Shown one piece after another: positions 22,253-35,167 of a DNA stretch of 64,000 bases. Origin of the DNA: Cliona cf. orientalis (taxonomy: Eukaryota > Porifera > Demospongiae > Clionaida > Clionaidae); contig OZ005704.1 in the NCBI GenBank assembly GCA_963930775.1, positions 5,208,001-5,272,000 of the forward strand. Direction: 5' to 3'. The position numbers and the translations under genes were made by a program. The notes under the pieces were generated by a model. The model saw nothing but the letters and a program-made list of their open reading frames with translations. It was not told the origin of the DNA and did not search any database. How positions within the stretch are numbered: position 1 is the stretch's first letter; each line of letters starts with the position of its first letter.

Positions 22253-24099
22253 AATCTTACATGTATCATAACAAGTCTACATGCAAACTCTCTAAAGGGG
22301 GGTGCTGGTAACAGTAGTATACATGAGCACAAAGCGCACACAAACTTTAAGCCATGCCCACTAACTACCTAAAAAGTTCTAAGTTTGCCAGCATGCTGGG
22401 TAAGTTGATCTTCTGACGAACTACAGTGATACGTCTAGGTGATAGCACAGCCTCAGCACCCCCCCCCTGCTATTCACAATCATGATTTTTGATCTAGAAT
22501 AGCTAAGAAAGTAGCAATAACTTGCTATATTGAGAGACTAGCAGCGCATTTCTGCCCAAGCACGCTAGTATAGATCGATCAGTACCAGTCCAGTTTACCG
22601 ACTTTATAGGCTACTGATTGAAGCTTCAGTATGAGCTTTGGTATGCATCATTGGACATTCTTATGGTGATTTTTGAACTCAGTATCGTTGCTTATGGGGG
22701 GGCCGGGGGGGGGGGGGCTTCAACTACAGTGCTACACAGCAAAAGAGTAAAAATTTTTTCTAACTTTGCATGCACACTTATTTTTACGCATAATGAATAA
22801 AAGTATCACTTTTTAGCAGTAGTATTAGCGTGCAAAGCGTCAAACAAAGACCGCTCCGTTACAGAAGCTATGACGAACTATGACCTTGGTCTGGTATCAC
22901 GTGCACAATACATAGCAATACAAACGATCAAAAATTACAAGATTGAAGGTTATAGACAAGATGAGGTAAGTTTCTGAAGGTAGAGAATCGCTCTGGTATG
23001 TCTACTTCTACACAGTACTACCATACATAGCTAACACGAGCGACTGTCGGATTGCCTAGTGAGGCAGTGACAGTCAACCCCACAAAAAAACTTTGGAGCA
23101 TTAAAAAGGCTTTTGGGCTGTCTATCGTTAATATCTTACCTCGCTTGGACGCCTTAGAAGCGAAGCGCTCCACGTGTTCAACGCCAATAACTCTGTTCTC
23201 GCTGCCTTCTCTTTCCTATATCACCAGTGGGCGTGGTCAATGAAAATGTCACTATTGTACACATGCGTTGGGTACTACGTCATCAAGGCGAACTTCAACC
23301 CGTCTGAAGCAGTCGACGGAAATGTTTGCTTCTGGATTGGGCATTTCCTGCAAAATATTCGCAGCTCCACACATACACTAGGATTATTAATGCATAAGGA
23401 TGCATAGAGTACAATATTGACTCTTGACTAATACTTTCATGCAAATTTCTGTGCCTAACATAAATAGACCATATTTTAGGCTATTTTGGTTGATAGCTCT
23501 GTGACCCTTTGTAGTTAAGACTTCTTATTTGGCACAAAGATGTGTCTAGTTGGTGTCTATCTTCATCTCAAATCTGAATTCTTAACTATAAACCATAAAC
23601 CAATCCCTTTAAATTGTGTCTAACATAAGAATTGGGAATTTTTGGCCATTTTTGCATGCTGAAGTCATATTATAAAAGGTGGCTTCAACTTTCCACTGCA
23701 GATGTAGATAGTCCATCCATTGGCCTAACTGGGTATCAAATCAAATGTAGAGACATGCAAGTTTAACCACAAAACACTGAAAAACTATACAGTGGTAAAA
23801 ATCTACTCTCTTGCTATGGAGCACTATACAGCGCCTGGAATCAACTAACATTCCTATCCTCAAAAATTGATCTAGAGCTCTCAAACCGAAGGGCCTCCCA
23901 GTAAATCGATGGTGCTGAGTTCAAAAATTAATATCAAGAAAAATCACTGAAAATCTTCACAAAAGCTTCTATCTGTGACCTAAAGATCAACCGTGTCCTA
24001 CCTCCTCTACAGACACAGATGCCTGTAAGTGCACGTGTATACACACACACAGTAATACAAACACATGCACACACACAAAAACACAAATACATGCACACA
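22253..24099. other. Intergenic; homopolymer runs; weak minus-strand exon-like signals
   Basis: C and G runs occur at about 22458-22468 and 22687-22717. On the minus strand near 23220-23130 a piece between an AG and a GTAAGATA reads ENRVIGVEHVERFASKASKR, and one further upstream starts MPNPEANISVDCFRRVEV. These could be exons of an unknown gene but nothing supports joining them. Confidence 0.2.
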
Positions 24100-24549
24100 C
24101 GATTAAAACCTAATGCTCAACTATAAATAGGCAGTCATATAAATCAAATGGCACTGTAACACAGAAGGCTCCAGAGAAAAGGAATTCACCGTGGATACAC
24201 AGGCTCAGTTACAGAAATATCCTTCCCAATAATAGAAGGCTCAGACATGACAGAATGCTCAGCATCCCAGCTACATATATCACAATGCTCAGTAGCTCAG
24301 TTATGCAAAAGTAAGTCATGGAACAGAATGCTCATTGGACAGAGGGATATTAGTGGATGGCAAGACACGGAATGCCCTGTAAGTAGGCTTAGTAAGTGCA
24401 GAAAGTTCACCTGAAACAGAATGCTCAGTGGACATAGTAGATTTAGTGTATGCAGAAGGCTCAGGAGAAACAGAATGCTCAGTGGACATAGGTCTCAGGT
24501 TTAGTGAACATTCATTCACACTGCATGCAAGTGCGCGCATGCGCATGCA

Positions 24550-24581
<32 letters not shown>

Positions 24582-24590
24582 CACAGATGA
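24100..24590. repeat. GAATGCTCAGT repeat array followed by CA/GCAC microsatellite
   Basis: Third copy of the array family at 10615 and 18090: CAGAATGCTCAGTGGACATA and AGAAGGCTCAGGAGAAACAG recur. The microsatellite (GCAC then CA repeats) is at about 24540-24585. The tail seen in the other two copies is absent. Confidence 0.6.
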
Positions 24591-24644
24591 ACTCAAACCT
24601 CCTTGTTCAATGTGCAAAGGTGTGGCCACCAAGAGAGCACAATA

Positions 24645-24850
24645 CCGTAGGTCGGGTTTTAATTGTGAGTATCTATTAATTGCAAATTGCGAGTTTTTCT
24701 ACGTTTCTCAATTAATAGATTTGCAAACATAAACGTACACGTATACTACAGTACGGTACGGGGTCATCCATCGCAATTATTGGATTCGCAATTTGGCCTG
24801 ACTTGACTAGAACGCAATTATTAAACTAGGCAATTAAACTCGTCCTACGG
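24645..24850. mobile_element. 206-bp MITE, CCGTAGG ends, TA target duplication
   Basis: The ends CCGTAGGTCGGGTTTTAATT and the inverse CCGTAGGACGAGTTTAATT are flanked by TA at 24643-24644 and 24851-24852. The interior is AT-rich with AATTAATAGAT repeats. Probably a non-autonomous Tc1/mariner-type element. Confidence 0.75.
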
Positions 24851-24852
24851 TA

Positions 24853-25945
24853 ATGCCTACACAACATATACTCACACTTGACCAATGGATCATACAAAAC
24901 AATCAATTACTGTATCACTATGAAGTCACACATCATCAGTAACATGGGAGCTATATACATAGCTATAGTTGGGCACAGCACAACATTCAGGTTGGAATTT
25001 CAAAGCTGCACACTAGTCTCGTCCCCAGACCCTCCGTGCGTGAGAAGAGAGAGGGATCGAGAGTCTGGAACATAACCCTGGACGGAAGTATCCCAAAGGC
25101 AGAAATTCCGCGACAGGTATATTGATTGGCCACAATATAGGGTATGAACCTACTGCATCATACATCATAATATACATAAACAGGATCCGGGATTGGAAAC
25201 TGCTCACGTGAGCAATGGAACGTACGTACGTGTACTCGCACTCCATATTATATTTATTCTGAGAGAAGCGAGGTCTCTACTCGGACTCAGACCTAAAATG
25301 TATGGCTTCATCCATATTCCTCACGTTCTTGTAAAATGCCGTTCTTGCTCGCCATATCTAGTTGCTTTCCATCGCCAACTCACAGATTGCCAAACATGGA
25401 TTTCTATCTTCAAAAGTGGCTACAAGTCAGCAGATTTGCCGGATTTTACCTATCTTGTTCAAAAGTTCGCGTCGACTTTATATCTTCACCCATCTTCCCG
25501 ATCACCTCTTGCTGCTTCTTTGTGCTCCTGATACACGTCAAACATGGATTTCTATTCTCTGAAAACTTGATACCACCAACACTCTACCAGTTTCGGAGAA
25601 CTGCACTCCCTCGATGGCTCTAATGTGCGACCCACAAAAATGGTCGCCCGTTGTTGAATCGTAGTTGCTGACACTTTCACTAATAGTCATAGATAGTAAA
25701 CTACCTTGTCTACAATATAAACTGATTCCTAGCTTTGGATCTTCTACAAGTGCCGTTTAGTAAGCACTTTTGTTGCACCTACATGTATGTGTCGCAAGAT
25801 TTGTTTACAGGGAATTCCCCGCAAGCACATGGTTGCCATGCGCGTGCGCACTGCCTCCCTGAGCTGAGCGAGGAAGCCCCTGCACGTAATGTACCGCTAG
25901 TATTATAGTTTGCATCCTCGGAAATCCCCGTTCAGGGTTCTCCCT
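24853..25945. other. Intergenic; possible small minus-strand exon
   Basis: A degraded TAGTCTCG hairpin is at 25014-25075. On the minus strand about 25532-25453, between an AG and a GTAAAAT, a helical-looking piece reads STKKQQEVIGKMGEDIKS. It stands alone and is not called as a gene. Confidence 0.25.
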
Positions 25946-26286
25946 CAGTGGCGTTCCCAGGATTTGAGGGAGGGGGGTGCTAAGACAGTTGCGCGCGAAG
26001 CGCGCGCGCGAAATTTTTAGCCACGCCCCCAAATATTGACCACACCCCTAATTAAACGCGTTCTTGAAGGTAGCTGACTGACAAAGAAGGCTGTTTTAGG
26101 CCAAATAGCGATGAGAAACTGCTGTTTTGGGAGCGAATTTTAGAGGCCAGTAAGTTTATTGTTGGTAGTAGCTTCCAGTCATCGATTATCAGTAACAATA
26201 TTTGTCACTGAGCTACTGAACTGGCTGTTGTGCCAGACTGATGGGGGTGCTCCAGCACCCTGAGCACCCCCCTGGGTACGCCACTG
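25946..26286. mobile_element. CAGTGGCG-ended element (hAT-like MITE)
   Basis: The ends CAGTGGCGTTCCCAGG and the inverse of CCTGGGTACGCCACTG are inverted repeats, the typical look of hAT-type miniature elements. Flanks share only TCCCT directly at the ends, so the expected 8-bp duplication is not intact. Contains the 26080-26175 segment also present at 20680-20790. Confidence 0.6.
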
Positions 26287-27860
26287 TCCCTAGAAATTTT
26301 GAGAGGTGGTAAAATTGTTATCAGCCTTTAGATGTATATGCAGTACTACAGCTAACAAATCCACTACTATAGTCACCGCAGGCTGTGGTGAGGGTATAAT
26401 AACCATTTGTAGTGCATCACAGCTAGGGCTAGGTGAGTGGTGGTAATATTGAGCATAGATATTATAGACTACGTACGTAGTACGTTTACGTAGTCTATAA
26501 TATCTGAGTTAGCAACTGGTCGACCCTTTACCAGAACCGACCAGTGTGGGGAAAACCCTGCCCGTTCAGCGTTGCTATGACAATTAGACCAAAAAAGGGC
26601 AGAAAATGACACTTATCGACATATTATAACAAGGCCAAGCAAACTTGATTCCTAGTTTCCCATCAGCGCCCGCATGCTCATGCCAGTGCAGCCTAGCAAA
26701 AGATTGCATGATATAATCTATGGTCTGGGTCTTGCTCTGATGACAATATTATGTTTATGCAAGCAAATACAAGTAATTAGGCTAGTTCTGGCACCCCTTT
26801 TCAACTCACACTAGTATCTTTCTCTTCATAATCACAACACTTGTACTTGGAGCTTTACTTGTTGAAATCTGATCTGAAAATTAAAACACGTGCGTGTGCA
26901 CGTGCAAATCGCATGCACGCGCGCGTACGCAGCTCAGCGCGGCGCTAGCGCTATAGCGGGCGCGCGCGAGCGCAGAACCGGTGGGAAGATATTACGCGCG
27001 CTGAATACGTACATTGTTGCCCGGCAACCACCAGTAAGCTCTTAAGCAGAATGCGCACGCGCAGAACGCACGATTACGTAAAGGGTAGCGCGCGTTAACA
27101 TAATATAACCATACCGAAGAGGGGGCGCGGTCTTGACGACCCTTACCTTGATTGAGAAGCTTATAGAACACGTTTGGACAGCGAAATTGCGCTAGACCAT
27201 CTCAGGAGGTGATGCCGATTCTATTCATACCACTAACATTAAATTTTGGGACAACACAAATTTTCATGTAGGTAACCCCTTAATACAAGCAAAAATGAAG
27301 TTAGCGGCGATTCCGCGGGACCAATTTGCAAGGTTAATGAAATATCAAATGTTGAAAGGTAGTTCAAGTTGTGCTGAAAATTATACTGACTTTTATGTTG
27401 GTGCATAGCTACATGATATTGTGTCCTGCGAGTCCAAGTGTGACACATAAATAGTAACCTCGGTACGAGGCGTCATTGATACATCCACAGATAGTAGAAG
27501 ATAGATCCATGCATCATGGATTCCTATTATAATTCCAGTACCAAAGCGGTTAAACGTGACCTTTGACCCTCCAACTGTGCCCAAAATCAAAAATCGCATC
27601 TGAAGGGCCCATACTAGTCCCGTTCCCAGCTCCCAAGACAGGAGAACTGTAAGGCCCTGTCTCGTTCCCATCGGCCTGGGAATTAGACTCAGACATAATA
27701 ATATATATTATGGAGATTGCTGTGAAATTTCAGCTGGTGAAATTGATACATGTACTGACAACAAAGACAGAACATATATAGAAGAAATCTGTAGCTTTGT
27801 ACCCAGGTCCTTTTAGGAGGAGGAGAAAGGGTCTGGGAACGAGACTGTTCTATATGTTAG
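26287..27860. other. Intergenic; palindrome and CpG-rich tract
   Basis: A perfect inverted repeat with 19-bp arms (AGATATTATAGACTACGTA and its reverse complement; 11-bp loop) lies at 26457-26505. A CpG/alternating GC tract is at 26890-26965. A diverged copy of the 8640-8850 repeat is at 27060-27240. A degraded hairpin is at 27793-27846. No gene is supported. Confidence 0.5.
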
Positions 27861-30800
27861 CTAGATGGTATTGTCCACAGCTTGCTTGAGTTCGGTGGCC
27901 ACCTGACTGAGTTCACTGTCATCAAGGAGCTCATAGAGACCCTCCCAGGTGGCAGGGTAGTGGCGGGGAGGGTGGTCTAGCCAGTGAGAGAGAACAGCCT
28001 CACAACATTCCTCATCGTCCAGCCTCTTAGCCCACACCTCAAGCTGTTGCCTGGGAACCACCAAGTTGCCAATCTTTCTCCACCTGTGCATGATGGAGCT
28101 CTTCAGCTTATACTTCTTCACGTCTCCTCTCTCATTCCTCCACCTGACCACCGTCAAATTAGCGGAGGTGGGCTTGGCTATGTGTGTAAACAGAATGTGT
28201 GAGTATGGCCTGTACTATGAGCTACATAGCATTGCATACTTACACATTTCATTTATCTCTTCAGTAGACATGGAGTTGACATCCTCTGGGATACATGGTG
28301 CGGGTGGGTTGGAGGCTGTGCAGGGATTCATACAGGACTATAAATTGCTGGTACTTCAGGAGGGAGGAATCAGACATGCTCCAGTACTCCAGTACTATTC
28401 ACTTAGCCTTGTCCCCAGACTCATTCCCAGGTTTTCAACATGTTGTATACCGGTGTAGGAGAGATATGGACACCCCCCCCCCCCCCCCCCGTCCCAATAT
28501 CACTAGTGAAATGGGCACCACGGAGTCCCCATTTCACTAGTGGTTTGAATCCCCCATAGGGAAATGGGAACCCCCACTAGTTAATGTGCATGCCTGTGTC
28601 GTGTTGTCAATGGTCCCCCCGGACTGTCCACAGCACTATATTTGGTTGATTGAGTGGGCAAAGATAAGCTAACTGAAGTGGATGTACTGAATCCAGATGC
28701 TGGAAGTAATACAAAAATAATTGTTCGGATTTGCAAATTTCAGTGTGTGATCCCTAAGTAAACCTACAGTATGTTCATTGTGCATCTCACCTTCGGACAA
28801 GGGTGGCTGGGAAGCGGCATACAGACTAGTGGGTGAAGCTGAATTGTCGAGCACTACAGAGCAATTTGCAAAGTGACTTGAAGGCAATATCAGATATACA
28901 TGTAGATTAAGCAAAACGTACCTCTTCCTAACCAGATGTGATGACGGTTCTCAAGTCGACCGCTGATCTTAGTGTCAACATCGCAGCACCAAAATAGTGT
29001 GTTTGAGGTGATAGAAGCTGAGTGCAGTTCAGACTGCCGTGAGGCATCCGGGGAACCAGCCTCAGAATGCGGGCAGACAAAGCCAATCTCAGTGTAGGTG
29101 TGTGTGTACTTCAGCGCTCTACAAGCAGCAGCGATCCCAGCAAAGATGGATCCCTTCAGAATGGGAAGCAGTCGAGCGCATTCATCGAGTGTGACTTGTG
29201 GGCTGACATCAGCGTGAACTTTAATGAAGGAGTTTGAATCGATCACTGTTACTGTACATGGAAGGATGACCATGAGATGAAACTTGATACAGTTTCGGTA
29301 AAGAGGCTCTTTGGTGTCCAGCAAAAGCTTCCACCCACAGTAACGAATTAGGTGGACCGCAAAGCAGCAAAACACTCCAGCACGACGCGAGGCTTGAGGA
29401 AACTTTACCAGTAGGGTAGCTACCGCTGTGGAGGATGTGCGATGCTTTTTCAGCTCAGCATCCGAAAGGGTGACCAGAGAAGCAGGCATTACAAAGTGAG
29501 GCCCTGAGTCCTGAGGGGGGCTCGCTGAAGGGGAATCGACTGGTGGAGGGGAGCTAGTGGGAGGTGAATCTGGCGGAGGCTTTGCCCAATCAGGAGTGGG
29601 TATGGGAGCAAAGACCAACGACTCCTTGAGAAGTTCAGAGAGGTCATCAATAGTGAATATTCCAGGAACATAGTGATTTGGAAATTTTTTCATAAACTCT
29701 GGGCTAAGCACACCGTGGTCTCGAAAGTGCCTCCATTTACCTTCACCAGGAGTAGAATCGGAACTCGACTGTTCCATTGGTAGATCTCCCCTGAGAAGAT
29801 AACTTTCTCTGACAAGCTCTGAGACTTTATCGAGTGGAACCTGTGAATCTGCAAAAACGACATTGGGAAGCACTTTTGGGGAATATTTGATGACATTGAG
29901 CTTGTCAAAAAAGACTAAAGCAGCTTCTAAAGCTTTCTCCTTAAAGCCGAGCATATTTGCAACCTCGAGGCACTCTGCTTTGCTGAGAACCTTTCTTCCT
30001 AATCTCTTTGCTAACTCTTGGAGTAGCTGCTCGAAAATGTACCACCAGATTGGTACCTCTACTTCTTGTGCTGGTGAGTTCTCCACAGCCTTTCGGACCA
30101 TGGTAGCCCTGGCTTTGTCTGCTTCTTCTGGGTTGAGAGTGTTGAGAGGAATCAGTAGCTGCTTCATATCCTTGGAATGGTACAACAGTTGATCGGAAAA
30201 CTCTGGCTCAAGCATTTCACGCAGCTGCTGGTCTTTTTCTTCCAGCGACTCAAAGGGCAAAGAAGCTTCAGATGATCCTTGTGGTTGACTGGATTCACCA
30301 ACAGCAGGAGTGACAGAAGCTGCCTGCTCAGCTTTCTCCTCCAACAGATCTCGGTGAGTGCCAGCCAGGATGATGCTGGGCTTCTGACCTTTGGTAGGGA
30401 ATGACTGAATGGTGTTGACAAGACATCGAATGGTGTCCTTGGCAGAGAGCTGGGACTGCTGGGCAGCACCAAGGAGCTGATTCTCATTGTAGTACTCGGC
30501 AGCTTGAACTTTGTCGAGCTGATCGGAAAGGCGATGGACACACACAGCGGCTGAGATGTGCTGAATGAACAGTGGCAGTAGCTCGTGGTACTGAGGCTGT
30601 CCACCGCAATCTGAAAGGTACACCCAGATGGATTCAAGAAGACTCCTTGTAGCCTGAATGGAGCCTTCTGGTTTTTCATTTCTTAGCCTAGTAATAATTT
30701 TCACCAGCTTATCCATGATATCACTCACTGCTGTTTGGCAGGCTTTGGAGGGGACAGTAGGCTGTGGGGCTAATGCCATGGCTGGAAGCTCAGCACCATG

Positions 30801-33800
30801 GGAATCTTCGGGCTGTTGGTATAATAGTTGAGTTTTGACCCAGCGAACAAACCTTGAAAGTATACCTTCCTCTGCCACCTTCTCCACCCCCACTTCACCG
30901 CAGCTCTCTGCTTCTCCACCTTGCTGAGGTAGCCCTGTTTCCCTGGTCAGCTCATCATTGGTTTTCTGGAATTGAAATCTTTCGCTCTGGGGGTGCTGCT
31001 CAGATGCAAGGATGATCATTCGTGCTACAATCTCCAGCATTCCTTCGTTGTCGACTTCTATCCACCGTTCTCCACTAGCTCTTAGTTTAACGTCAGAAAT
31101 GGCCCGCACTTGGACCTCGATCCTGATAGGTGTCTCGGCACAGATGGTGCTGCTGCGTAGCTCTGGCGGAGGTAGTCCCATCAGGAGGAACTTCAAACAC
31201 GTCTTACCCACTCCAGGTAGACCAATGATTATGCAGATGATGTACCTCATTTTCATTGCTCCCTCCTTCAAACCTTCTTCAAGAAATTTTTTATTTTCAG
31301 CCTCTGAAAAGTCAAAACATGCTTAGTCAGCTACTGTCAACCTCTCAAGTTACTTTTAATAGTGAAACCACTCTCATTGGATAGCTGTGAAATTTAACTC
31401 TATGATCAGTGTCATGGATAAAATGACAATATAAAATTTAATAATATGGCAACCTTCAAATCAAAAACCTAGCCAAGCATAACTGACTCCCTAATATTAT
31501 TAAAGGGATATCGTATAAACTCCTATGGGGTCTGATTTGGCGCCACCACTACTGTCTGCTGTAAAGAACCTTGCGCCATGTACAATAAATTAACTCAACC
31601 CCCAAAAATTGTTTTGATGATTAAATAGGCTTGTGCTCATGGTGTATGTTTGTGTGTTCTTCAGATATTGCGTAGTATCACACATAATCGATCTGTAGCG
31701 CAGTGTTTCCCCCAGTATACCTACAACAGGGCAGCTGCCCTGTTGCTATTCCAGCTGATTAATGAAAAGCTGTGGGTTGTGTGTGCAACAGCTTGTCATG
31801 CACAATTCAAGCACAAGTTGTAGTCTGTGCAGGACTAGCTGCTAAAAGGTCCAGTGCCTCAGGATCAATGAAAATAATTTCCTTCTTCTCCTCTGAAGTC
31901 CGATGAAGAATCAGAAGCTCCACCACGTATCAATAGCAATAATATCATTTGGTTTCCTGGTAATTAAACACTGGAAGTGGGCGTGTCTGCTCAAAATTTT
32001 CACCGCGCGCAAAGCGCACATTACATGGGTCCATACTTTTAATTAACTACCAACCTGTTGCATTTTTTTTCTGTGGGAAACACTGGTAGCGGGTGTGTGG
32101 GCAGCAAGTGCAACGACCATGTGACATCATCTTTACCTCACCAATATTTAATCGGCCAGACCTTCCCCCCTTTTTCAACATGTAACATTGAAAATATGGA
32201 ATAGGGCTGAGCACGAGGCTACAGAAAAGCAGCCAGCAGTTAGTAATCTACTAGTACATATACATGTATGTGTATCTAGTACTGGAATGGGACTTTGTGT
32301 CACAAGCAACCACAATAGTACATACCAAAAGTTTAGTGTATGCAGTCTCTGATAGTATCACTAAGCAGCAATACTATATTAGGTAGATGGAACTAAGATA
32401 AAATTAATATCATAATAATAACATCACTGAGAGTATCATCAAATTATAATAGTTGCAAAGAATTTTGTATTTGTATCACCATCATAACTATATGAAATTT
32501 ATTGTGCAAAATTAATGAAATCTTCATAATTTATTCACTGACACAACAAGACACCACTTAACACAAGACAAACCTTCCTCTTTTATTCTTGACTCCAGCT
32601 GCTTGAGTTCCTCTCCAGCTAGATTGGCCTTCCCCTCCCAGACATACACCATACTATTATTGTGCTGAATGTTCCCATCCACCTCCTCCAGTCTCAGTTG
32701 TATCCTCTCCCTCTCCCGGCGGTTGGTGGCTGCTTTCAGGTTATCTTCAACTTGAGATTTCTCCTATAAAATGAACACACATCAGGGTTCTATCTAGAAA
32801 TTTTGGTTTGGGGTGGAAGGGGGTGTGGCATTTTCATGCACAGTCTCCTCCTCCAAATCATTAATAGGTATTTGTGGGTTTTAGGTATAACATAGTGACT
32901 GTATACTACTTTGATGTTGATTTAGAGGAATGATATTTACATGTATGTGTACTATCATAGCACCCAAATAGTATACATTCCCCACCTCCTCCCTCTCTCT
33001 TCCTCTCTCTTTTTCTCTTGCTACTTTTCTTTTGGGGGAGAAGCTGAATGCTTTTTTTTGGGGGGGGGGGGGGGGGGGGGGGTGGGGGAAGCGCCCCCCA
33101 TCCTGCACATCCACTTTGAGATATCAGTGCTAAGACAAATCAGGTGGGAATACACAACTGTACATTGGCTTTCTACTATAACACTGGTTGCATCATGCTC
33201 ACACTCACAGTCAAGAGGAAGTCATGGAGTCAATACACAGTCACTCAACAAACAAACCTTCAACTTGACATGTACCACTTGCAGTGGTTTCAGTAGTCTA
33301 CCTTAATGATAGCTAACAATAAGCTAAACTATCACAGCTGAAGGATGAATGGAGTGGACATGCAATAAAATTTAATTATTAGTGAGCCTTGTTGAAAACT
33401 ACTACATTCACACCATGTTCCACCTCCCACACACACCAGTACTCACCAGTTCACTTAGTCTTTGCCGTCGCTGATAAAATGCCATGTTCTATTAGTAGTA
33501 GAAGGTAGGGGATGATCACATTATTCACATTCACATAATTGGAAGAGTAAACACAGGAAATACTGATAATCATAATTACCACGCCCAGCGAGTACATTTG
33601 TAATCATAACTGATACAGCTAAGATGTACACTTCATCCTTTATATCACCAGAGAATTATTGAAGCCAGCCTCTCCCGTTCACTCCCCACTGCCAGTACCT
33701 ACTACCACTGCCCACTACATGGCATATATACACCATTCTCACTGATTCATTCTTCTCTCTCTTACCAACTTTGAGTCTGCCACTTGTCGTCTTCGTTCTA

Positions 33801-34858
33801 ATATTCTCACTTGTTTGGACTCTGCATTTGATTCCTTCAGCTTCTCAATTTCCTGTAGAAAATTACTGCTGAGACTACACCCACCCACTCTCACTCATGA
33901 CTGGTCTAGCCAGCTACACCCTTCACTAATTTCCACACTAAGTCTTGTCATTCGTTAAATCAAGGGTGTATTTGGGAGTAGGTCAATACAGCCTTGATTA
34001 AGCACAGTACACAACATGCAGCCTCAGCACTTACACTAACTCATAACAAACTTAGTACATACCTCCTCCAATCTGTTGCGCACCTCCTGTGAACAATGAG
34101 ATGATACAGGCACAATCAGGAGCATATGACAGAAGGAAGGAAAGAAGAGAGGAGGATGAGAGTGAGGTGACCATAAATTTTTATGCATACAATGTCTATA
34201 ATTTGAGTTATAATATCAAATGACTTACTATTTGGCGATTCCGCTCATCCTGCAATAAAGAGGAAAAGTCAGATCATACAGCTACACATGCATGTACATG
34301 TACCTCATCTCCAGCTTACAAACACATGATGAAACTCCCTATAGATATATACTAGAATCAGACAGAAGGAGCCTGGAGATGAGGCTAGCACAAACATTGC
34401 TCTACTTTCTGTCATGAAGCAGCAGTCACTCATGCTCTTAGTGGCCTATGCTATGACTGATTTTGCTCTAGCTATGACATTCGGTATATTCTTGACATTA
34501 TGAGGTGACAGTGTACATGACAACTTACAACAAACTGGTTCCACTTTGGATCTCCCTGACATGCTGCCTGCAAAAGTGGAAACAAGAAACTTGCACAGCA
34601 CGTTTACATGATCCACATGGTACATGGAACTGGTATGTATAAACTACATAACCCCTGGACCTCCTCATAAACACCATCCATGCAGTCTTAAGGAGAAACA
34701 TTCCAGTACACATAAACTTCTCAACCTCTACCCAATAGCTATGCTGATATCAAACACCACATACACCTGACACTCACCCTCAGTTTATCGTCTGTCAGCT
34801 TTGACAAGAGCTGTTCTCTACTTGGTACCGGCAAATGTACATAATATCCTCCATTCAT
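27861..34858 (-). CDS. Coiled-coil Roc/COR-like GTPase with C-terminal Death domain (10 exons)
   Basis: Proposed exons, minus strand, 5' to 3': 34858-34778, 34567-34529, 34249-34229, 34086-34063, 33852-33766, 33470-33447, 32763-32574, 31303-28922, 28853-28791, 28177-27861. Every junction is AG/GT and the frame stays open through all ten, giving about 1075 residues from ATG (34858) to TAG (27861). Residues about 28-165 are charged and helical (ERRRQVADSKL, NRRERERIQLRLEEVDG), likely coiled coil. Walker A GLPGVGKT is at about 183-190, DCGGQ (G3) at about 387-391 and THRD (G4-like) at about 471-474. A COR-like segment (about 571-656, ending FFDKLNVIKYSPKVLPNVVF) follows, then a proline-rich stretch. 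The last exon (WRKIGNLVV to ELKQAVDN) is a Death domain. The plan recalls ROCO proteins and DAPK1 without kinase or ankyrins. Likely a nucleotide-controlled signalling scaffold; partners unknown. An upstream 5' UTR exon cannot be excluded. Confidence 0.85.
28471..28545. repeat. Poly-C run and short palindrome inside the last-but-one intron
   Basis: A C tract of about 20 bases is at 28471-28491. It is followed by CACTAGTGAAATGGG and its inverse CCCATTTCACTAGTG, a hairpin at about 28501-28544. Both lie between exons 9 and 10 region signals of the Death-domain gene (intron 28178-28790). Confidence 0.6.
31304..32573. other. Largest intron of the Death-domain gene
   Basis: The 1270-bp intron 7 runs between the coiled-coil exon and the large GTPase exon. 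No exon with compatible phase or recognised transposon end was seen in it. Confidence 0.5.
32783..33117 (+). mobile_element. CAGGGTTCTATCTAG-headed repeat, copy 1 (intronic)
   Basis: Shares with 62425-62745 the head CAGGGTT(C/T)TATCTAGAAATTTTGG, GGAAGGGG-GTGGCA and a polypyrimidine CTCCCTCTCTC block. In the second copy the right end ATAGATAGAACCCTG is the inverse of the head, so it is a TIR element. This copy has a long G run (about 33060-33082) and a worn right end. It lies in the intron between exons 6 and 7 of the Death-domain gene. Confidence 0.65.
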
Positions 34859-35167
34859 GTTGTTTTTCCCCGTGGTCCTTGTAGCTGTGCACATTCAAAA
34901 ACTTACTGAATCCTATATAAATCTGACCATGCAGGGATGGAACTCGCTTGATGAAACCCTTGTTAACTCTCCCAGTCTGCACTCATTTAAGCATTTACTT
35001 AATCAAACCAACATAACTCTCTTTAACTATTATATAGCATAATATTATTGTATTCTTACTGTATAAGTAATTAGTTATGTCATCGGGTGCACACCCGATT
35101 AGCCGTTATTAATTTTTGGCTATTGTGTATCCCTTGCTATTGAAGCAAGAATTCTTATAGACATTAA
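34859..35167. other. Presumed 5' flank of the Death-domain gene
   Basis: About 300 bp separate the proposed ATG from the first repeat unit of the 35-39 kb cluster. No TATA box or other core promoter element could be assigned with confidence. Confidence 0.3.

Noticed and set aside
23052..23407. Plus-strand frames and possible minus-strand exons near 23.1-23.4 kb
   Set aside because: Some splice-like signals and a plausible ATG are visible on the minus strand, but no compatible downstream exon or recognisable domain could be found.
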